This document shows positions 34,153 through 45,711 of a stretch of DNA of 64,000 nucleotides, in pieces. Positions within the stretch are counted from its first letter, which is position 1, and each line of letters starts with the position of its first letter. A program made the position numbers and the translations under genes. Source of the stretch: Falciphora oryzae (lineage: Eukaryota > Ascomycota > Sordariomycetes > Magnaporthales > Magnaporthaceae); contig JNVV01000029.1 in the NCBI GenBank assembly GCA_000733355.1, positions 197,768 through 261,767 on the forward strand. Direction: 5' to 3'. Below the pieces are notes generated by a model. It searched no databases, was not told the DNA's origin, and was given only the letters and a program-made list of their open reading frames with translations.

Positions 34153-35192
34153 AACGTGTACGGCTAGTGTACGGCGAGTGTGCCGCCTTGGATCCCTCTT
34201 GTTCTTGTTTTCATTTCTTTGTATATCCACCTCATGACCGGAACGACCGTCTACGAATGTATGTCTTAACGATTGGGGGGCTCGGGCGGGGATCTGGCTG
34301 GCACGATGGAGATGTGCATCGACGAAGAAATGTTGCCAGAGGTGCGCTTCGACCATATACGCGTCTTTTCTGTAGAGCCTGGTGGCACCACGTCAGGCCC
34401 TGCACTGCTGCAGCATTGCAGGCCCGGACTGGAGACCTTGGGGCCTGGGCGCTGCAGCAATCCCCGACTTGGCAGACACAATGGGCGTCTCGCCTCACTC
34501 TCACACCGACCCTCGATCCAAGGCGACGGGGGGCCAATCCGCAGTGGTACCTCGAGGGACCGCAGGCATCCCCGCCAGCGGGCAGCAGCCGCCCCTGGAC
34601 AGCCAGATTTGCCTTTCGTGGTAGCTGCGTGGAGCATGCGGGGACCCGACCTTCCCTTTTTCCAGCCAGCACGAAAATGCGCCGGTACGGGTTGAGGGGC
34701 TTGACTCTAGTCAGACTGGAAACAGAAACGCAGACCCAGAAGCGAAGCAGACCGGCCTTTGGACGATTACTGTAGCCCCACAGGAGTTAAGCCGTATTTG
34801 TATTGGATCTCCAATTCCTGCCGGGACTGGGCCGTGCCACTGGCCGGTCTCAACATCGATGGGGCCAGTTGGGGATGCCATCTGCAGCTGCGGACTGGCC
34901 TCTCTCTGCTGGACGCCAGAGCAGCATCGGGTGTCTATTGTAGCGGCCTGCAACGATGCCTGCAACAAGGCCAAGCCCATGTTTGCACTTCATAGATGCT
35001 GGACTGCTAGATAGAATTGGCATCTTTTTTGCATGTTTCCCCCGCAAATCAATCCCTCGGATTCCGCGGCGAAGAGAGCACGCAGAAGCCAGCAAGCAAC
35101 AAGCTAGCACGGCCCGCCGTTGAGCATTGACGCCATCAAACCCCTCCATGCCAAAAAAAGTTTACCTGACGCGAGGGACGTCAAGACGGCCT

Positions 35193-35464
35193 CAGCAAAT
35201 AGACTCCCCTGGTCCAGCATAGAGACCCCCCTTTTACTCAATCAGGTAATAAACGGACCCGCACCAAATTGCCTGACAAATTTGTTTTTGAAAAGGATAC
35301 GCCTTTTTGATTTAATAGATTTTTCCTACTTTTTTTTTTTTTTTTCGTGATCTTTGGTTGAACGCGTGCATTTTCTCGTGGGTGCAGAGAAAAAAAGATT
35401 TGTTAGGCAATTTGGTGTGGATCCGTGAGCTATCCCATTTAGGAAAAGGGGGGTCTATTTACTG
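35193..35464. mobile_element. Degraded MITE-like element with imperfect terminal inverted repeats
   Basis: The left arm begins CAGCAAATAGACTCCCC and the right arm, read in reverse, begins CAGTAAATAGACCCCCC. Further in, both arms share CACCAAATTGCCTRACAAAT (left at about 35262-35281). Differences are mostly C/T and G/A transitions. The centre is T-rich. No clean target duplication is visible, so the family is uncertain; the CAG ends would suit hAT. Confidence 0.6.
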
Positions 35465-36112
35465 AGATCGCATCTAGACCGTCAAACGGGGCCCTGCCCC
35501 ACCATGCAGCACCGCTGGGACAAGCGAGTTTGCGGACAGCAAGCAGGAAGCTGGTGAGGGGCAGAAAAGGGGAAAGAAAAAAAAAAGAAAAAAAAAAAGA
35601 GAAAAAGAAGAGAAATATTGAGCGATCTTCACCCTGGAGCTTAATTCTCGCTCGTCATCCATGGAAACACAAGCTCCCCAGCCCCGCTTTCGAACCCCGC
35701 AACCACCACCATCCCACCTTCTCAAAAGCTCCCCTGGTCGCCTTGTCTCACAGTCGTCCAGTCTCGGGCCCAACCATTGCAGCTCTCGACCACCCGTTAG
35801 TCGTACACCGCTCTCTTTCCCGGCCCTCGCCATCCCATCCCAACCACGCCTGCTGCTACCTGACCTAGTTCGAGCCGAGGAGGCCGGGAGACGTGTGCCA
35901 GGTTGGGAAACAAATCTGCCCGTGCTCCACCTTCTTTTTCTCTGCCCGCTCTTATACAGAGTTGCCCGTCCTCCTCGATCCATCCCAATCCTTTCTCCCT
36001 TCCTGCATCTTTTTCCTGTCCCTCAGCTCTCTCTCTTTTTTTTTCTTCTTTCTCTTCTCTTCTTGCTTCATCCCACTCCGCCCGAGGAGACTGAACACAC
36101 AGAAAACACCAT

Positions 36113-36213
36113 GTATGTGATACCTGCCGATGCCCTCCTTCTTCTATAGAAAACTGTTACCCGCCCCCACACAAGCTTCCACCTTGCTGACAGCAGCCTC
36201 AGAAAGCTACTAG
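36113..36213 (+). promoter_or_regulatory. Probable 5'-UTR intron of MET6 overlapping a 12-codon uORF
   Basis: GTATGT donor at 36113, GCTGAC branch at about 36186, TAG acceptor ending 36213. The donor overlaps an ATG at 36111 that opens a 12-codon frame ending TAG at 36149. Splicing destroys that ATG. Confidence 0.5.
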
Positions 36214-36238
36214 TTGCCGGACAACAAAACTGCCCAGC

Positions 36239-38727
36239 ATGGTTCAGTCCGCCATCCTCGGTTTCCCCCGTATGGGTGTCAACCGTGACCTGAAGAAGGC
36301 CACGGAAGCCTGTATGTTTACACCGTCCGCCCTCCTCCTCGAACAGACGGCTCCTGGAGCGCCAGGAAATCGGACACATTGCTGACGCCAAGTACAGACT
36401 GGGGCGGCAAGATCTCGCAGGATGAGCTCCTGGCCGAGGCCAAGAGGCTGAGGCTCGCACACTGGAAGATCCAGAAGGATGCCGGCGTCGATATCATCCC
36501 CAGCAACGACTTTGCCCTGTACGACCAGGTTCTCTCCCACATCCAGGACTTCGGTGTAAGTGTTGATTCCCAAAAGTTATCCCTTCCGATATCTTCCAGT
36601 GCAAACTCTATCAGCACCCAAGATTCGCAACACTAACTCAAAGGGCCCGACGAACAGGCCGTTCCCGAGCGCTACTCCAGCTCCAAGCTGAACCCCGTCG
36701 ACGAGTACTTCGCCATGGGCCGTGGCCACCAGAAGGACGGTGTCGATGTTCCCAGCTTGGAGATGGTCAAGTGGTTTGACTCCAACTACCACTATGTCAA
36801 GCCGACGCTGCAGAACAACCAGACCTTCAAGCTGACGGCCAACCCCAAGGCCGTTGTCGAGTTCAAGGAGGCCAAGGAGGCTGGCATTACCACCCGCCCT
36901 GTCCTGGTTGGACCCGTCTCCTTCCTTCACCTGGCCAAGGCCGACCGTGACCAGACCGTCGACCCCATTGACCTGCTCGACAAGCTGATCCCCGTCTACG
37001 AGGAGCTGCTCACTCAGCTGAAGGCTGCCGGTGCCGAGACGGTTCAGATCGACGAGCCCGTCCTTGTCTTCGATCTGCCCGCCAAGGCCAAGGCTGCCTT
37101 CAAGCCCACGTACGAGAAGTTTGCCAGCCTGGGCGACAAGATCCCCAAACTGGTCTTTGCCACCTATTTTGGCGACATTGTCCACAACCTCGAGGCCGTC
37201 CCCAAGGACGTCTATGCCGTCCATATCGACCTCGTCCGCAACCCCGAGCAGCTGGAGACCGTCGTCGGTGCCCTGGGCCCCAAGACCATCCTGTCCGCCG
37301 GCGTTGTTGACGGCCGCAACATCTGGAAGACCAACTTCAAGCGCGCCATCGAGATCGTTGAGAGCGCCATCCAGAAGCTCGGCAAGGAGCGTGTCATCGT
37401 CGCCACCTCGAGCTCCCTCCTGCACACCCCCCACACCCTGGCCAGTGAGAAGAAGCTCGACGCCGAGATCCTTGACTGGTTCTCGTTCGCCTCGGAGAAG
37501 GCTATCGAGGTTGCCATCATTGCCAAGGCCGTGACTGATGGCCCTGCGTCGGTCCGCGAGCAGCTCGAGGCCAACGCCAAGTCGATGCAGGCCCGTGCCA
37601 CCTCGGCCCGGACCAACGACCCCAAGGTGAAGGAGAGGCAGTCCAAGATCGTCGAGTCCGACTACAACCGCAAGTCGGAGTTCCCCGTCCGCATTGCGGC
37701 GCAGCAGAAGAAGCTGAACCTGCCCCTGTTCCCCACCACCACCATCGGCTCGTTCCCGCAGACCTCGACCATCCGCGCTCAGCGTGCCAAGCTCACCAAG
37801 AAGGAGATCTCGGCCGAGCAGTATGACAAGTTCATCGAGGAGGAGATTGAGAACAATGTCAAGATCCAGGAGGAGCTCGGTTTGGATGTCTTCGTGCACG
37901 GCGAGCCCGAGCGCAACGACATGGTGCAGTTCTTCGGCGAGCGTCTCGATGGCTACGCCTTCACCACCCACGCCTGGGTTCAAAGCTACGGCTCGCGCTG
38001 CGTGCGGCCTCCCATCATTGTCGGCGACATCTCCCGCCCGGCTCCCATGACTGTCAAGGAGAGTCAATATGCCGTCAAGGTCTCAAAGAAGCCCATGAAG
38101 GGCATGCTGACCGGTCCGGTCACGTGCCTGCGGTGGTCGTTCCCCCGTGACGACGTTCATCAGTCGGTCCAGGCCGAGCAGCTCGCCCTGGCTCTGCGCG
38201 ACGAGGTCGTTGACCTCGAGAAGGCCGGCATCGATGTCATCCAGGTCGACGAGCCCGCCCTACGTGAGGGTCTGCCGCTGCGCTCTGGCAAGGAGCGTGA
38301 CGCCTATCTCAAGTGGGCCGTCAAGGCCTTCAAGCTCTCGACCTGCGGTGTTGAGGACCCGACTCAGATCCACTCACACTTCTGCTACTCGGAGTTCCAG
38401 GACTTCTTCCACGCCATCGCTGCCCTCGACGCCGATGTTCTGTCCATCGAGAACAGCAAGTCGGACGCCAAGCTGCTCAAGGTCTTCGTCGAGGAGGCCT
38501 ACCCTCGCCACATCGGCCCGGGTGTGTACGACATCCACTCCCCGCGTGTTCCCAGCGAGCAGGAGATCAAGGACCGTATCGAGGAGATGCTCCAGTTCCT
38601 CAAGCCGGAGCAGCTCTGGATCGACCCCGACTGCGGTCTCAAGACCCGCCAGTGGAAGGAGACCAAGGAGGCGCTGACTAACATGGTCAACGCCGCCAAG
38701 TACTTCCGCGCCAAGTACTCCAAGTAA
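36239..38727 (+). CDS. MET6: Cobalamin-independent methionine synthase
   Basis: Transfers the methyl group of 5-methyltetrahydropteroyl-polyglutamate to homocysteine, the last step of methionine synthesis, in the cytosol. Exons 36239-36311, 36398-36555 and 36658-38727 join in frame to 766 residues, the usual size of fungal Met6. Introns of 86 and 102 bases have GTATGT and GTAAGT donors and CTRAC branches. The start MVQSAILGFPRMGVNRDLKK is conserved. The N-terminal barrel carries GRGHQKDG and the C-terminal barrel FPTTTIGSFPQT. The zinc ligands are recognisable as His and Cys in QIHSHFCYSEF and Cys in DPDCGLKTR. Dense codon bias suggests strong expression. Confidence 0.98.
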
Positions 38728-41700
38728 ACAAGAAAACTTGGCTGAAGCAGGGCTCGACCCAGCTTCCTTCCCTTCATGTGTAGAGATTTTTAAGATTTCT
38801 TTTTAAGGCGAGGATACCATCCCCTTATTTCGCTTCTTTTGTTATGTTTTCTTCTAGGGATTTCGGCAAACGACTTCAACAGCGGCGTTTATCCAGTTCA
38901 TCTTTGGGTCTAGCGTTGGTCTAATGTATGGGACAAAAAAGCAAAAGGTCTCCGGGAAATCGGTGTTTTTGGCGGTTGGGAGCGGTTTTAACAACGGCGA
39001 AAGGGGATTCAACATATCAGAGGGATTACAGAAAAGTCCGGAGACCTCTTAGGGATTTCGTCCATCAACCGGACATCCCGAACATAAAAAATCACATAGG
39101 CGAATGGCAGACACTAGCCAGCCTCCACGTGAACATGCACGTACGAACACACTACCGAGGCTAGGGGACTTGGGGGTCTTCAAATGCGGCGCCTTGGTGT
39201 GATGACGACGCTACTTGGAATGAACCGCCCGCTGCTCATAATTGGCACCCCCATTGCCGACTCTTTCCTATACCTTTTCCAATACCTTTTCCTATATGGC
39301 CTCCCCTCTCTCTCTCTCTCGTTTCTGTCATGTGTTATTTCTTATACTGTGGCGGTTGGCGATTCACGGCATCCCAAACAAATCGGAGTCGCCCATGGGG
39401 TCAACGCGGTCGAGATATGAACTGACGGGTGGCACAAACAAACGCACAGGCTTCCACGCCAGATCGAAGGCGCAAACTGTTTGTACAGGCACACACAGGT
39501 TCGTTTGGCGCAGATCATGTTCTCAGATGGGGGAAGGCTACGTTCAGGTTCATGCGCTGCAGATAGAGCAAACAAGTAACAGGCAGGGCGATCTTCTAAT
39601 GTGCACTGCGGCGTTTGCAGCTGTCTGTTAGCAGCATGGCTGATCCCTCCCTGGTCAGCCCGTCGTCGTCCTGCCCGGCTCTGCATGCCGGCCCAGGAGC
39701 CCAGGGGACGAGGGGCCGAGATGGCCAGCCTGTCGCATTGCGCGGCTCTACATGCCGGCCTAGGAGAATTCCCAGCCCAGCCCAGTCCAGCCCAGGGGAC
39801 CAGTGATGAGGGACGAGGGATGGGATGGTGGCTCAGCCCAGCAGGCGGGCCGGCTGGGGCTGTGAAAACCAAGATCGGAAGAGGGGACATGAGGAGAAAA
39901 GGAAAGATCTTTTGGGGCCGGCTTAACCCCTCAACGGCGTGCGTACGTGCAAACCAACGAGGGAGAGAGAGCTTGTTCGCATTGAGATCATCATCAGGGT
40001 TTCGGAGACAAGGAGGGGCCGGTCAGTTCGTCCCCGGCTTTGTCCGGAGGGAGGCTGAGTTCAGACTGGGCCATCACAGCAGACACACAGAACACACTAC
40101 CTGAGTCCATCTAGGCCACATTGTGTTGTTGCGCGTGGTGGTCCGTCATCCAGGCCGGGCCGCCCTCACATCAAGGAAGTCGAGGAGGGAGGATGGAAGG
40201 ACCCGCCAACCCCTGTGGGGCTCTGATACGTTGGGTCCTTGGGTCGGGACTGGTGAAACGCATTTTTGATCACCAAGGCCCCTCTTGCAAAGCGAGCCCC
40301 TGGCGGAGTGGGAAGGGCCTCCGCCGCGGTCATGGGCGAGAGGTCGGCCCTGGGGCCCAAATGGGCGGGCGGTTACGGTACACCGTATGGAATAGAGGTC
40401 TTTACGCGAGGTGCCTTTGTGCGTGTACTGTGCGCGCAGGGCCGTGAGTTCTTTTTCGGAGCGGCTGGCCGGCTGGCTGGCGTGTCAGGATGGTCCCGGC
40501 AAGCGCCAATTCACATGGAACGCGCTTCATTTCCCAATGCATGCATGACGATATGACGCCAGCCAGTGGAAAGTTGGCTGAGGGGAAAGCGGTCAGCCAT
40601 GTGCAGCGAGAGGATTTGAAGGTAAAGTCAAAAGAAATGAAAGAATGTGAGAAAAAATGATTGAAGGGAACAGGGTCAAAGAGATAATCAAAAGTGGGAG
40701 AATGTCACATTGGAGGAGAATAAACTAAGGATGAAGGAAGCCAAGCCTTTCGTCGATCCTCCAGACCATTCGGAAATTTTCATCTCGGACGCACGGGGAA
40801 GAAATGTCATTGAGCGGGCGGGCGCTCTGGTGGTCAACTGGTCAACGGCCACCGGACAAATCCACACCCATATACCGAGATGAGGTTGCAATAGCTGGGC
40901 GGCTTTCGCTTCCAACTCCAGCACTGGCGGTCAAGGAAAGAAGCAAAATCACTCCCCCGTGTCTGTGCAGCAGAGTAACACTCGCTTGATAACATCCGCG
41001 GCTGCACTGGGACCTTTTTCGGGGTTCCTGCCGAGCGAGGTGTGTTGGGAGCGTGCCATCCGGCGGAGCCGACGCGGAGTTTTGTTGGACCCTCTTCTTG
41101 GTGGTCGAGTTTTGTCGCAGAAGATGCCGCAAGCAAGGCAACATGCGGCTCTCCAAGGGACGAGCTGAGGGTCGGTTGGGAGCAGCAATGTGTGAGTGCG
41201 TTGGTGTTGCGTGCGACGTCCATTGGCGGCTCCATTGTGTGTCCATCTGCTCTTGTGTGTCTACGCATAATGCTCACCTAAAAACTGCGCAACCTGAAGC
41301 ACGTGGCGGCCCTAAAGGGAATTGGAAACCAAGCCCCTCCCCAAGCCTTGGTGAGCCAACAACACATGTCTATCCAGTCGGGGCCAAACATGCAGACGCT
41401 TGTGGCTTCGGAGCATTACAAATTCCGGCACGACACACATGGTGGCAAAGTTGCATGCAAGCCTAGGCCACGAGCACGGCCACGAGGGGCGATCTCAGCC
41501 GCACAGCCGGGATCGCAGTCGGCACGGATGACTCGTTAGCGTCGTGTCGTGCGTGCGTGCCCCGCGGACGTTGTCGATCTCAATGAAGCTGCAGCAACGC
41601 CTGAGAACATTGGAAGGACGAGGGGGCAAGGGGGAGTGAGGGGGATGGATCCAGAAGACAATCAACCTCAGAACATGGCGAGACGGGTTCCAAGGTCCGG

Positions 41701-43839
41701 GATGATGCCACGAGGGAGGCTGAGGGGGATGGAGCGATAGGCCGGTTCGGCAGAGTTACTGCATCGGGAGGAACAGGATGGGAGGGAAACGCCTGGAGAA
41801 CAGGAAAAAAAAAAAAAAAAATAAGAAGGGGAAAGGAAGGAAATACTGGGACACGCGGGCCCAGGTCGGGACCACCGCCGGGGCTGCCGCGGCCGTTGTT
41901 CGGATGCAGAGTGGGCGCGGGCTTTATGTCGTTATGCTATGGCTGTGCTTGTCTGCCGATTTTGGGGCGATGGTGATGGGGGTATTGGGGCTGGGTTTAT
42001 GTCGGACTTTTTTTTCTTCTTTCTTTGCTTTTCCGTTCCCTGCTTTTCGTCCTGATTTCGTGTGGATTGCACGGTGCAAAGCCGACAAGCGTCACAAAGG
42101 ACTTTTGGGATGGAAAACTGGAGATGAGCCTCCTTCTCCTTCGTCTGATGGTTGGTTCGAGGTGGGGCCGCCCAAGAAAAGGAGCGCCCCTTTTCCGATT
42201 TCTCTTTTTGTTCCTGAACCCCTTAACCGGATTTGTAGTGGGGGTGGTCTCTGATTGGCCAGCCCGTGGGCGTCTCATGTTTCGGGTTCCTTGCAGAACC
42301 GCACAGCAGCAGCACCGCCCCCTGGGCAGGACCCGACCCCTGGTCCCTCTTTTTTGCGAGCCTGGTTCGGTTAGCCCATGACGAGGAGAGGATTCCTCGG
42401 TAAGGAGGGGTCACATCCCGGCCGCTCATCAACGCCCGCGCTTTTGTGGCTTGAGGAAGGAGCGGCCAGGACCAGCGATTGAGCCCGTTGTTGCACACAA
42501 CGCCGCTGCGGGCAGACGGCAGTGTGAACAGGCGGCTTGACAGGAAGGCAGAAGGAGCCCGCGGCGCCCCCTCTCATCTTGCATCTTGCACAAGCATGGC
42601 GCGCTGGGCCAGTTGCGGGCGGGGCGTCGCCCACACCAAAACATCCAAGGTGCCTGCATGCGCGCGCTCGCCGCAACACGGCCAAGTCGCCAGTCGCATC
42701 GTCCAGCCGTCGACCGATTGGCCCCAGGCAGTCCCATCTCGCAAGTGCCAGATTGGGACTCCACCACTGCCCGCGGCTTGCACAACACACACAGACAGGC
42801 ACCGGCCTTGGCTGGCAGACGCCAGATAGAGAGCCTGGTCCGTCTGGTCCCAAGAGCAGCACCTGCCAGCCCGTCCCCGGCCGTGTTCGTCCTGTGCTGA
42901 GTCTGCGATTGATTGACGCCCGCCCTGTGCCATCAAGGGCTCTCCTGGCCGGCGAGCGCCGTCTTGGGGTCGTCCCTCGTGCTATCATCCATGCCCGCCT
43001 GCCGACTTTTGCCCTTCTCTGCGCGCCGGCCGTGAGGAGGCTCCCTCATGTTGATGAGCAAGCGGGCTCTAAGCTGGAGCTTGGTGACGTGACCCGCGGC
43101 AGCAGGGCCCGGCCTCATGAGACGGAACCTGGTCCAGTGGCCACACCCACGCCCCCGTCCCACCCACCCACCCATCCTGGGCATTGCTGGTCCCCACCCT
43201 CCCCCTTGCCCCTGGCCGCCGGGATGGGCGCGCGGCCGGGGTTGGTGAGCTGCTGCTTGGCAAGGCGAGGCCGCCGGACGTCGATGGCCGCCGCGGCTAG
43301 AAGACTAAAAAGGCTCGCAGGATCCTCCCTTTGCCATCACGACTCTTGCCCTCTCTTTCCTTCCTCACCCTCACTTTCCCCTGTGGTCTTCTCTCTCTCT
43401 GAAACGGTGCCGTTCAGGTTCCTCACATTCTTTCATCCAGCCTTCCATTCATTCCTTTTGCTACTTTAGCCTTGTGACCGCCCTCTTGCGTCATAAGCAC
43501 CCATCTCTTCCAGCCAGTTCCAACGTCAGGCGACGGGATCAACTAGCTGTTCACTTCTTTGCTTTCCCTGTGAAGCCCCTATATCCTTCTTCCTTGAATA
43601 TATAGCGTGTGAGCAACTGTGTCTGCCACCAGCCAACTTTCGTCCTTGCTCGTGTGGAATCGACTTTCACTCTTTTTTCCTTACCTACGATATACCCCTG
43701 CCTGGACAGCACGCGAACCATCCTCCTTGGAGAGAGATCTTGAAACAACAGACTAGGGAAACGACGAGAATCACCTCCTTCCCGACTTCCACAAACATCA
43801 CACCAAACACACGAACCAACAACCCATCAAACAGCCAAG
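38728..43839. other. 5.1-kb stretch without a convincing gene
   Basis: The longest gene-poor stretch outside the repeats. The ORFs are overlapping, low-complexity or antisense, including a 310-codon frame at 42537-43469 that has no domain. It holds two 24-base near-copies (39676-39699 and 39743-39766), poly-A at about 41804-41821, and, from about 43.3 kb, CT-rich promoter and leader sequence for the next gene. A lineage-specific or non-coding transcript cannot be excluded. Confidence 0.45.
43599..43604 (+). promoter_or_regulatory. TATA box candidate for the secreted wall-type protein
   Basis: TATATA within GAATATATAGCG, about 240 bases before the start codon, in a CT-rich promoter. Confidence 0.5.
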
Positions 43840-45711
43840 ATGAAGTTCTTCACCGTCCTCAGCGTTTTCACCGCTGCCACTGCTGCATACTCGCACCAGC
43901 ACGCCCACCCGCGTGTCAACTTCCGCAACTTCCGTCGCGCCAACACCACCCAGGCCATCTCGAGCTCCAGCTCCTCGACCAGCGCCAAGATCGAGCAGGC
44001 CACGTCCGTGAGCAGCCAGGCCTCCACCAAGGTCGCCACTACCAAGGCTGCCAAGGTCTCCAAGTCCTCAGCCCCCGTCGCCGTTGGTACTGGCGGCCTC
44101 AGGGAGAGCAGGAAGGGCTCAAAGCCCGTTGCTGTCGGCACGGGCGGCCTGGTCGAGAAGAACCGCCCCGCTGTCGGCACCGGAACTGGCGCTGCCGCTA
44201 GGCCCACCACCAGCGCCGCCACTTCCCGCAATGGCGCTGACATCACTACCGTGGTCGTCAAGACCACCTCTGTGAAGACCATCATCTCGTGCGCCCCCAA
44301 CGTCACCAACTGCCCCGGCCGCAACGGTACCATCGCCACTGCCAGGAACGCCACCTCCCAGGCCGGTGTTTCGCAGATTATCGTGACTGAAACCGCTGTT
44401 CTCACCTCGGTTATCTGCCCCGTCTCGGATGTCCCCAAGGTCGAGTCCAGCATCAGCAGGGCTCTCCAGGCCAGCACCAAGCCTGTCCTGAACACCAAGA
44501 ACACTCAGGCCACCCCGGCCCCCACCTCGGCTCCCACCGCTACCAACGGCGCCGCGACCACCACTCTTGTCGTCAAGACCACCTCGGTCAAGACCATCAT
44601 CTCTTGCGCTCCCAATGTCACCAACTGCCCGGGTCGTGATGGAACTCCCGCCACCATGACCAAGCCGATCTCTGGTGTCTCCCAGATCATCGTCACTGAG
44701 ACTGCTGTCCTGACCACCGTTGTCTGCCCTGTTTCCGATGTTCCCAAAGTCCAGAGCAGCGTCTCCAAGGCTCTGGAGGCTGCCTCCTCCCAGCCGCCCC
44801 AGGTCCTGACTACCACGGCGACTGAGGTCAAGGAGACCATCATCACCCGCACTACCGAGCGTGTCGTCACTGTCACTCTCGGCGGCGGCGACGGCAGCGC
44901 TCCTAACGTGATCACCACCACTGTTGCCAACACTCTGCAGTCGACCTCGACCGCTACCATCACCTCTGTCCACACTGTTCCTTGCAACGGTGCTTGCGGC
45001 AAGGGTAACGAGGGTAAGGGTAACGAGAACAAGGACAAGCCCAAGGGTGGGAACGGCGGTGCCAACAACGCTGGTACCACCACCAACACTGCTACCTCGA
45101 CCGGCACTCGTACCAAGACTGTCCAGAAGCCCGGTCAGACCCAGGTCGCCCCTGTCTCCCCTGGCACTGGCGGCGGCAACAACAACAACAACGAGAAGCC
45201 CAAGGGTGGTAACGGCGGCAGCCAGGGTGGTAACCAGGGCGGCAACAACGGCGGTAGCCAGGGCGGCAACGGCGCTGTTTGCCAGCCTGTTGTCATCACC
45301 AAGGCTGCTGACTGCCCCCCACAGATGACCGTCACCGTCACTGTTACCGCTCCGGCTGCTGCTGCAACTGGCTCTTCCGGCGGCAACGGAGGCAAGAAGC
45401 AGCATGAGGGCAAGAAGGAGGCTGGCAAGAAGAACGAGGGCAAGAAGAACCCGCCCGCCGCCACCACCACCTCGGCTCCTGCTGCCCAGGCCAGCGGCGA
45501 CGCTGCCTGCGAGGCTGACGAGGAGGACTTTGAGGATGAGACCTCGATCCCTGCTGCCGTTAAGGCCACTTCCACCAAGCCCTCGGTGCCCCTGAACACC
45601 GCCGCGGCCACCAAGCCCGCTGTCGGCAGCAAGAACGGAACCGTCAAGGCTCACCCCAAGCCCAAGAAGCAGCACCCTGGCAGCGTCCGCAGGAGCGAGA
45701 ACCTCTACTAA
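43840..45711 (+). CDS. Secreted Ser/Thr-rich wall-type protein with a duplicated cysteine cassette
   Basis: One exon of 623 residues, function not recognised. The N-terminus MKFFTVLSVFTAATAAYSHQ is a signal peptide. FRNFRR at about residue 32 could be a Kex2 site. A cassette of about 75 residues occurs twice, near residues 134-212 and 240-315. Each copy has VVKTTSVKTIISCAPNVTNC and then SQIIVTETAVLT plus CPVSDVPK, and three conserved Cys. A Ser/Thr region (ITRTTERVVTVTLGGGDGS) and Gly/Asn/Lys low-complexity runs follow, then a third Cys motif (VCQPVVITKAADCPP) and EGKK repeats. The C-terminus is hydrophilic, so there is no GPI anchor. High use of preferred codons suggests strong expression. 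Probably an extracellular or wall-associated glycoprotein. Confidence 0.85.
   Translation: MKFFTVLSVFTAATAAYSHQHAHPRVNFRNFRRANTTQAISSSSSSTSAKIEQATSVSSQASTKVATTKAAKVSKSSAPVAVGTGGLRESRKGSKPVAVGTGGLVEKNRPAVGTGTGAAARPTTSAATSRNGADITTVVVKTTSVKTIISCAPNVTNCPGRNGTIATARNATSQAGVSQIIVTETAVLTSVICPVSDVPKVESSISRALQASTKPVLNTKNTQATPAPTSAPTATNGAATTTLVVKTTSVKTIISCAPNVTNCPGRDGTPATMTKPISGVSQIIVTETAVLTTVVCPVSDVPKVQSSVSKALEAASSQPPQVLTTTATEVKETIITRTTERVVTVTLGGGDGSAPNVITTTVANTLQSTSTATITSVHTVPCNGACGKGNEGKGNENKDKPKGGNGGANNAGTTTNTATSTGTRTKTVQKPGQTQVAPVSPGTGGGNNNNNEKPKGGNGGSQGGNQGGNNGGSQGGNGAVCQPVVITKAADCPPQMTVTVTVTAPAAAATGSSGGNGGKKQHEGKKEAGKKNEGKKNPPAATTTSAPAAQASGDAACEADEEDFEDETSIPAAVKATSTKPSVPLNTAAATKPAVGSKNGTVKAHPKPKKQHPGSVRRSENLY

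Larger units (their letters stand above)
34153..36238. other. Intergenic with a degraded inverted-repeat element; MET6 promoter
   Basis: Contains the TIR element at 35193-35464, a T16 run near 35330-35345, A-rich tracts near 35575-35610 and a long CT-rich stretch near 35930-36070 that probably lies in the MET6 leader. No gene is supported. Confidence 0.5.

Noticed and set aside
36577..38067. 496-codon open frame antisense to MET6
   Set aside because: Lies wholly over MET6 exon 3 and the intron before it; Leu/Gly/Asp-rich shadow translation.
42537..43469. 310-codon + strand frame
   Set aside because: Pro/Ala/Arg/Ser-rich, overlaps equally long frames on the other strand, with no domain; typical of GC-rich non-coding DNA.
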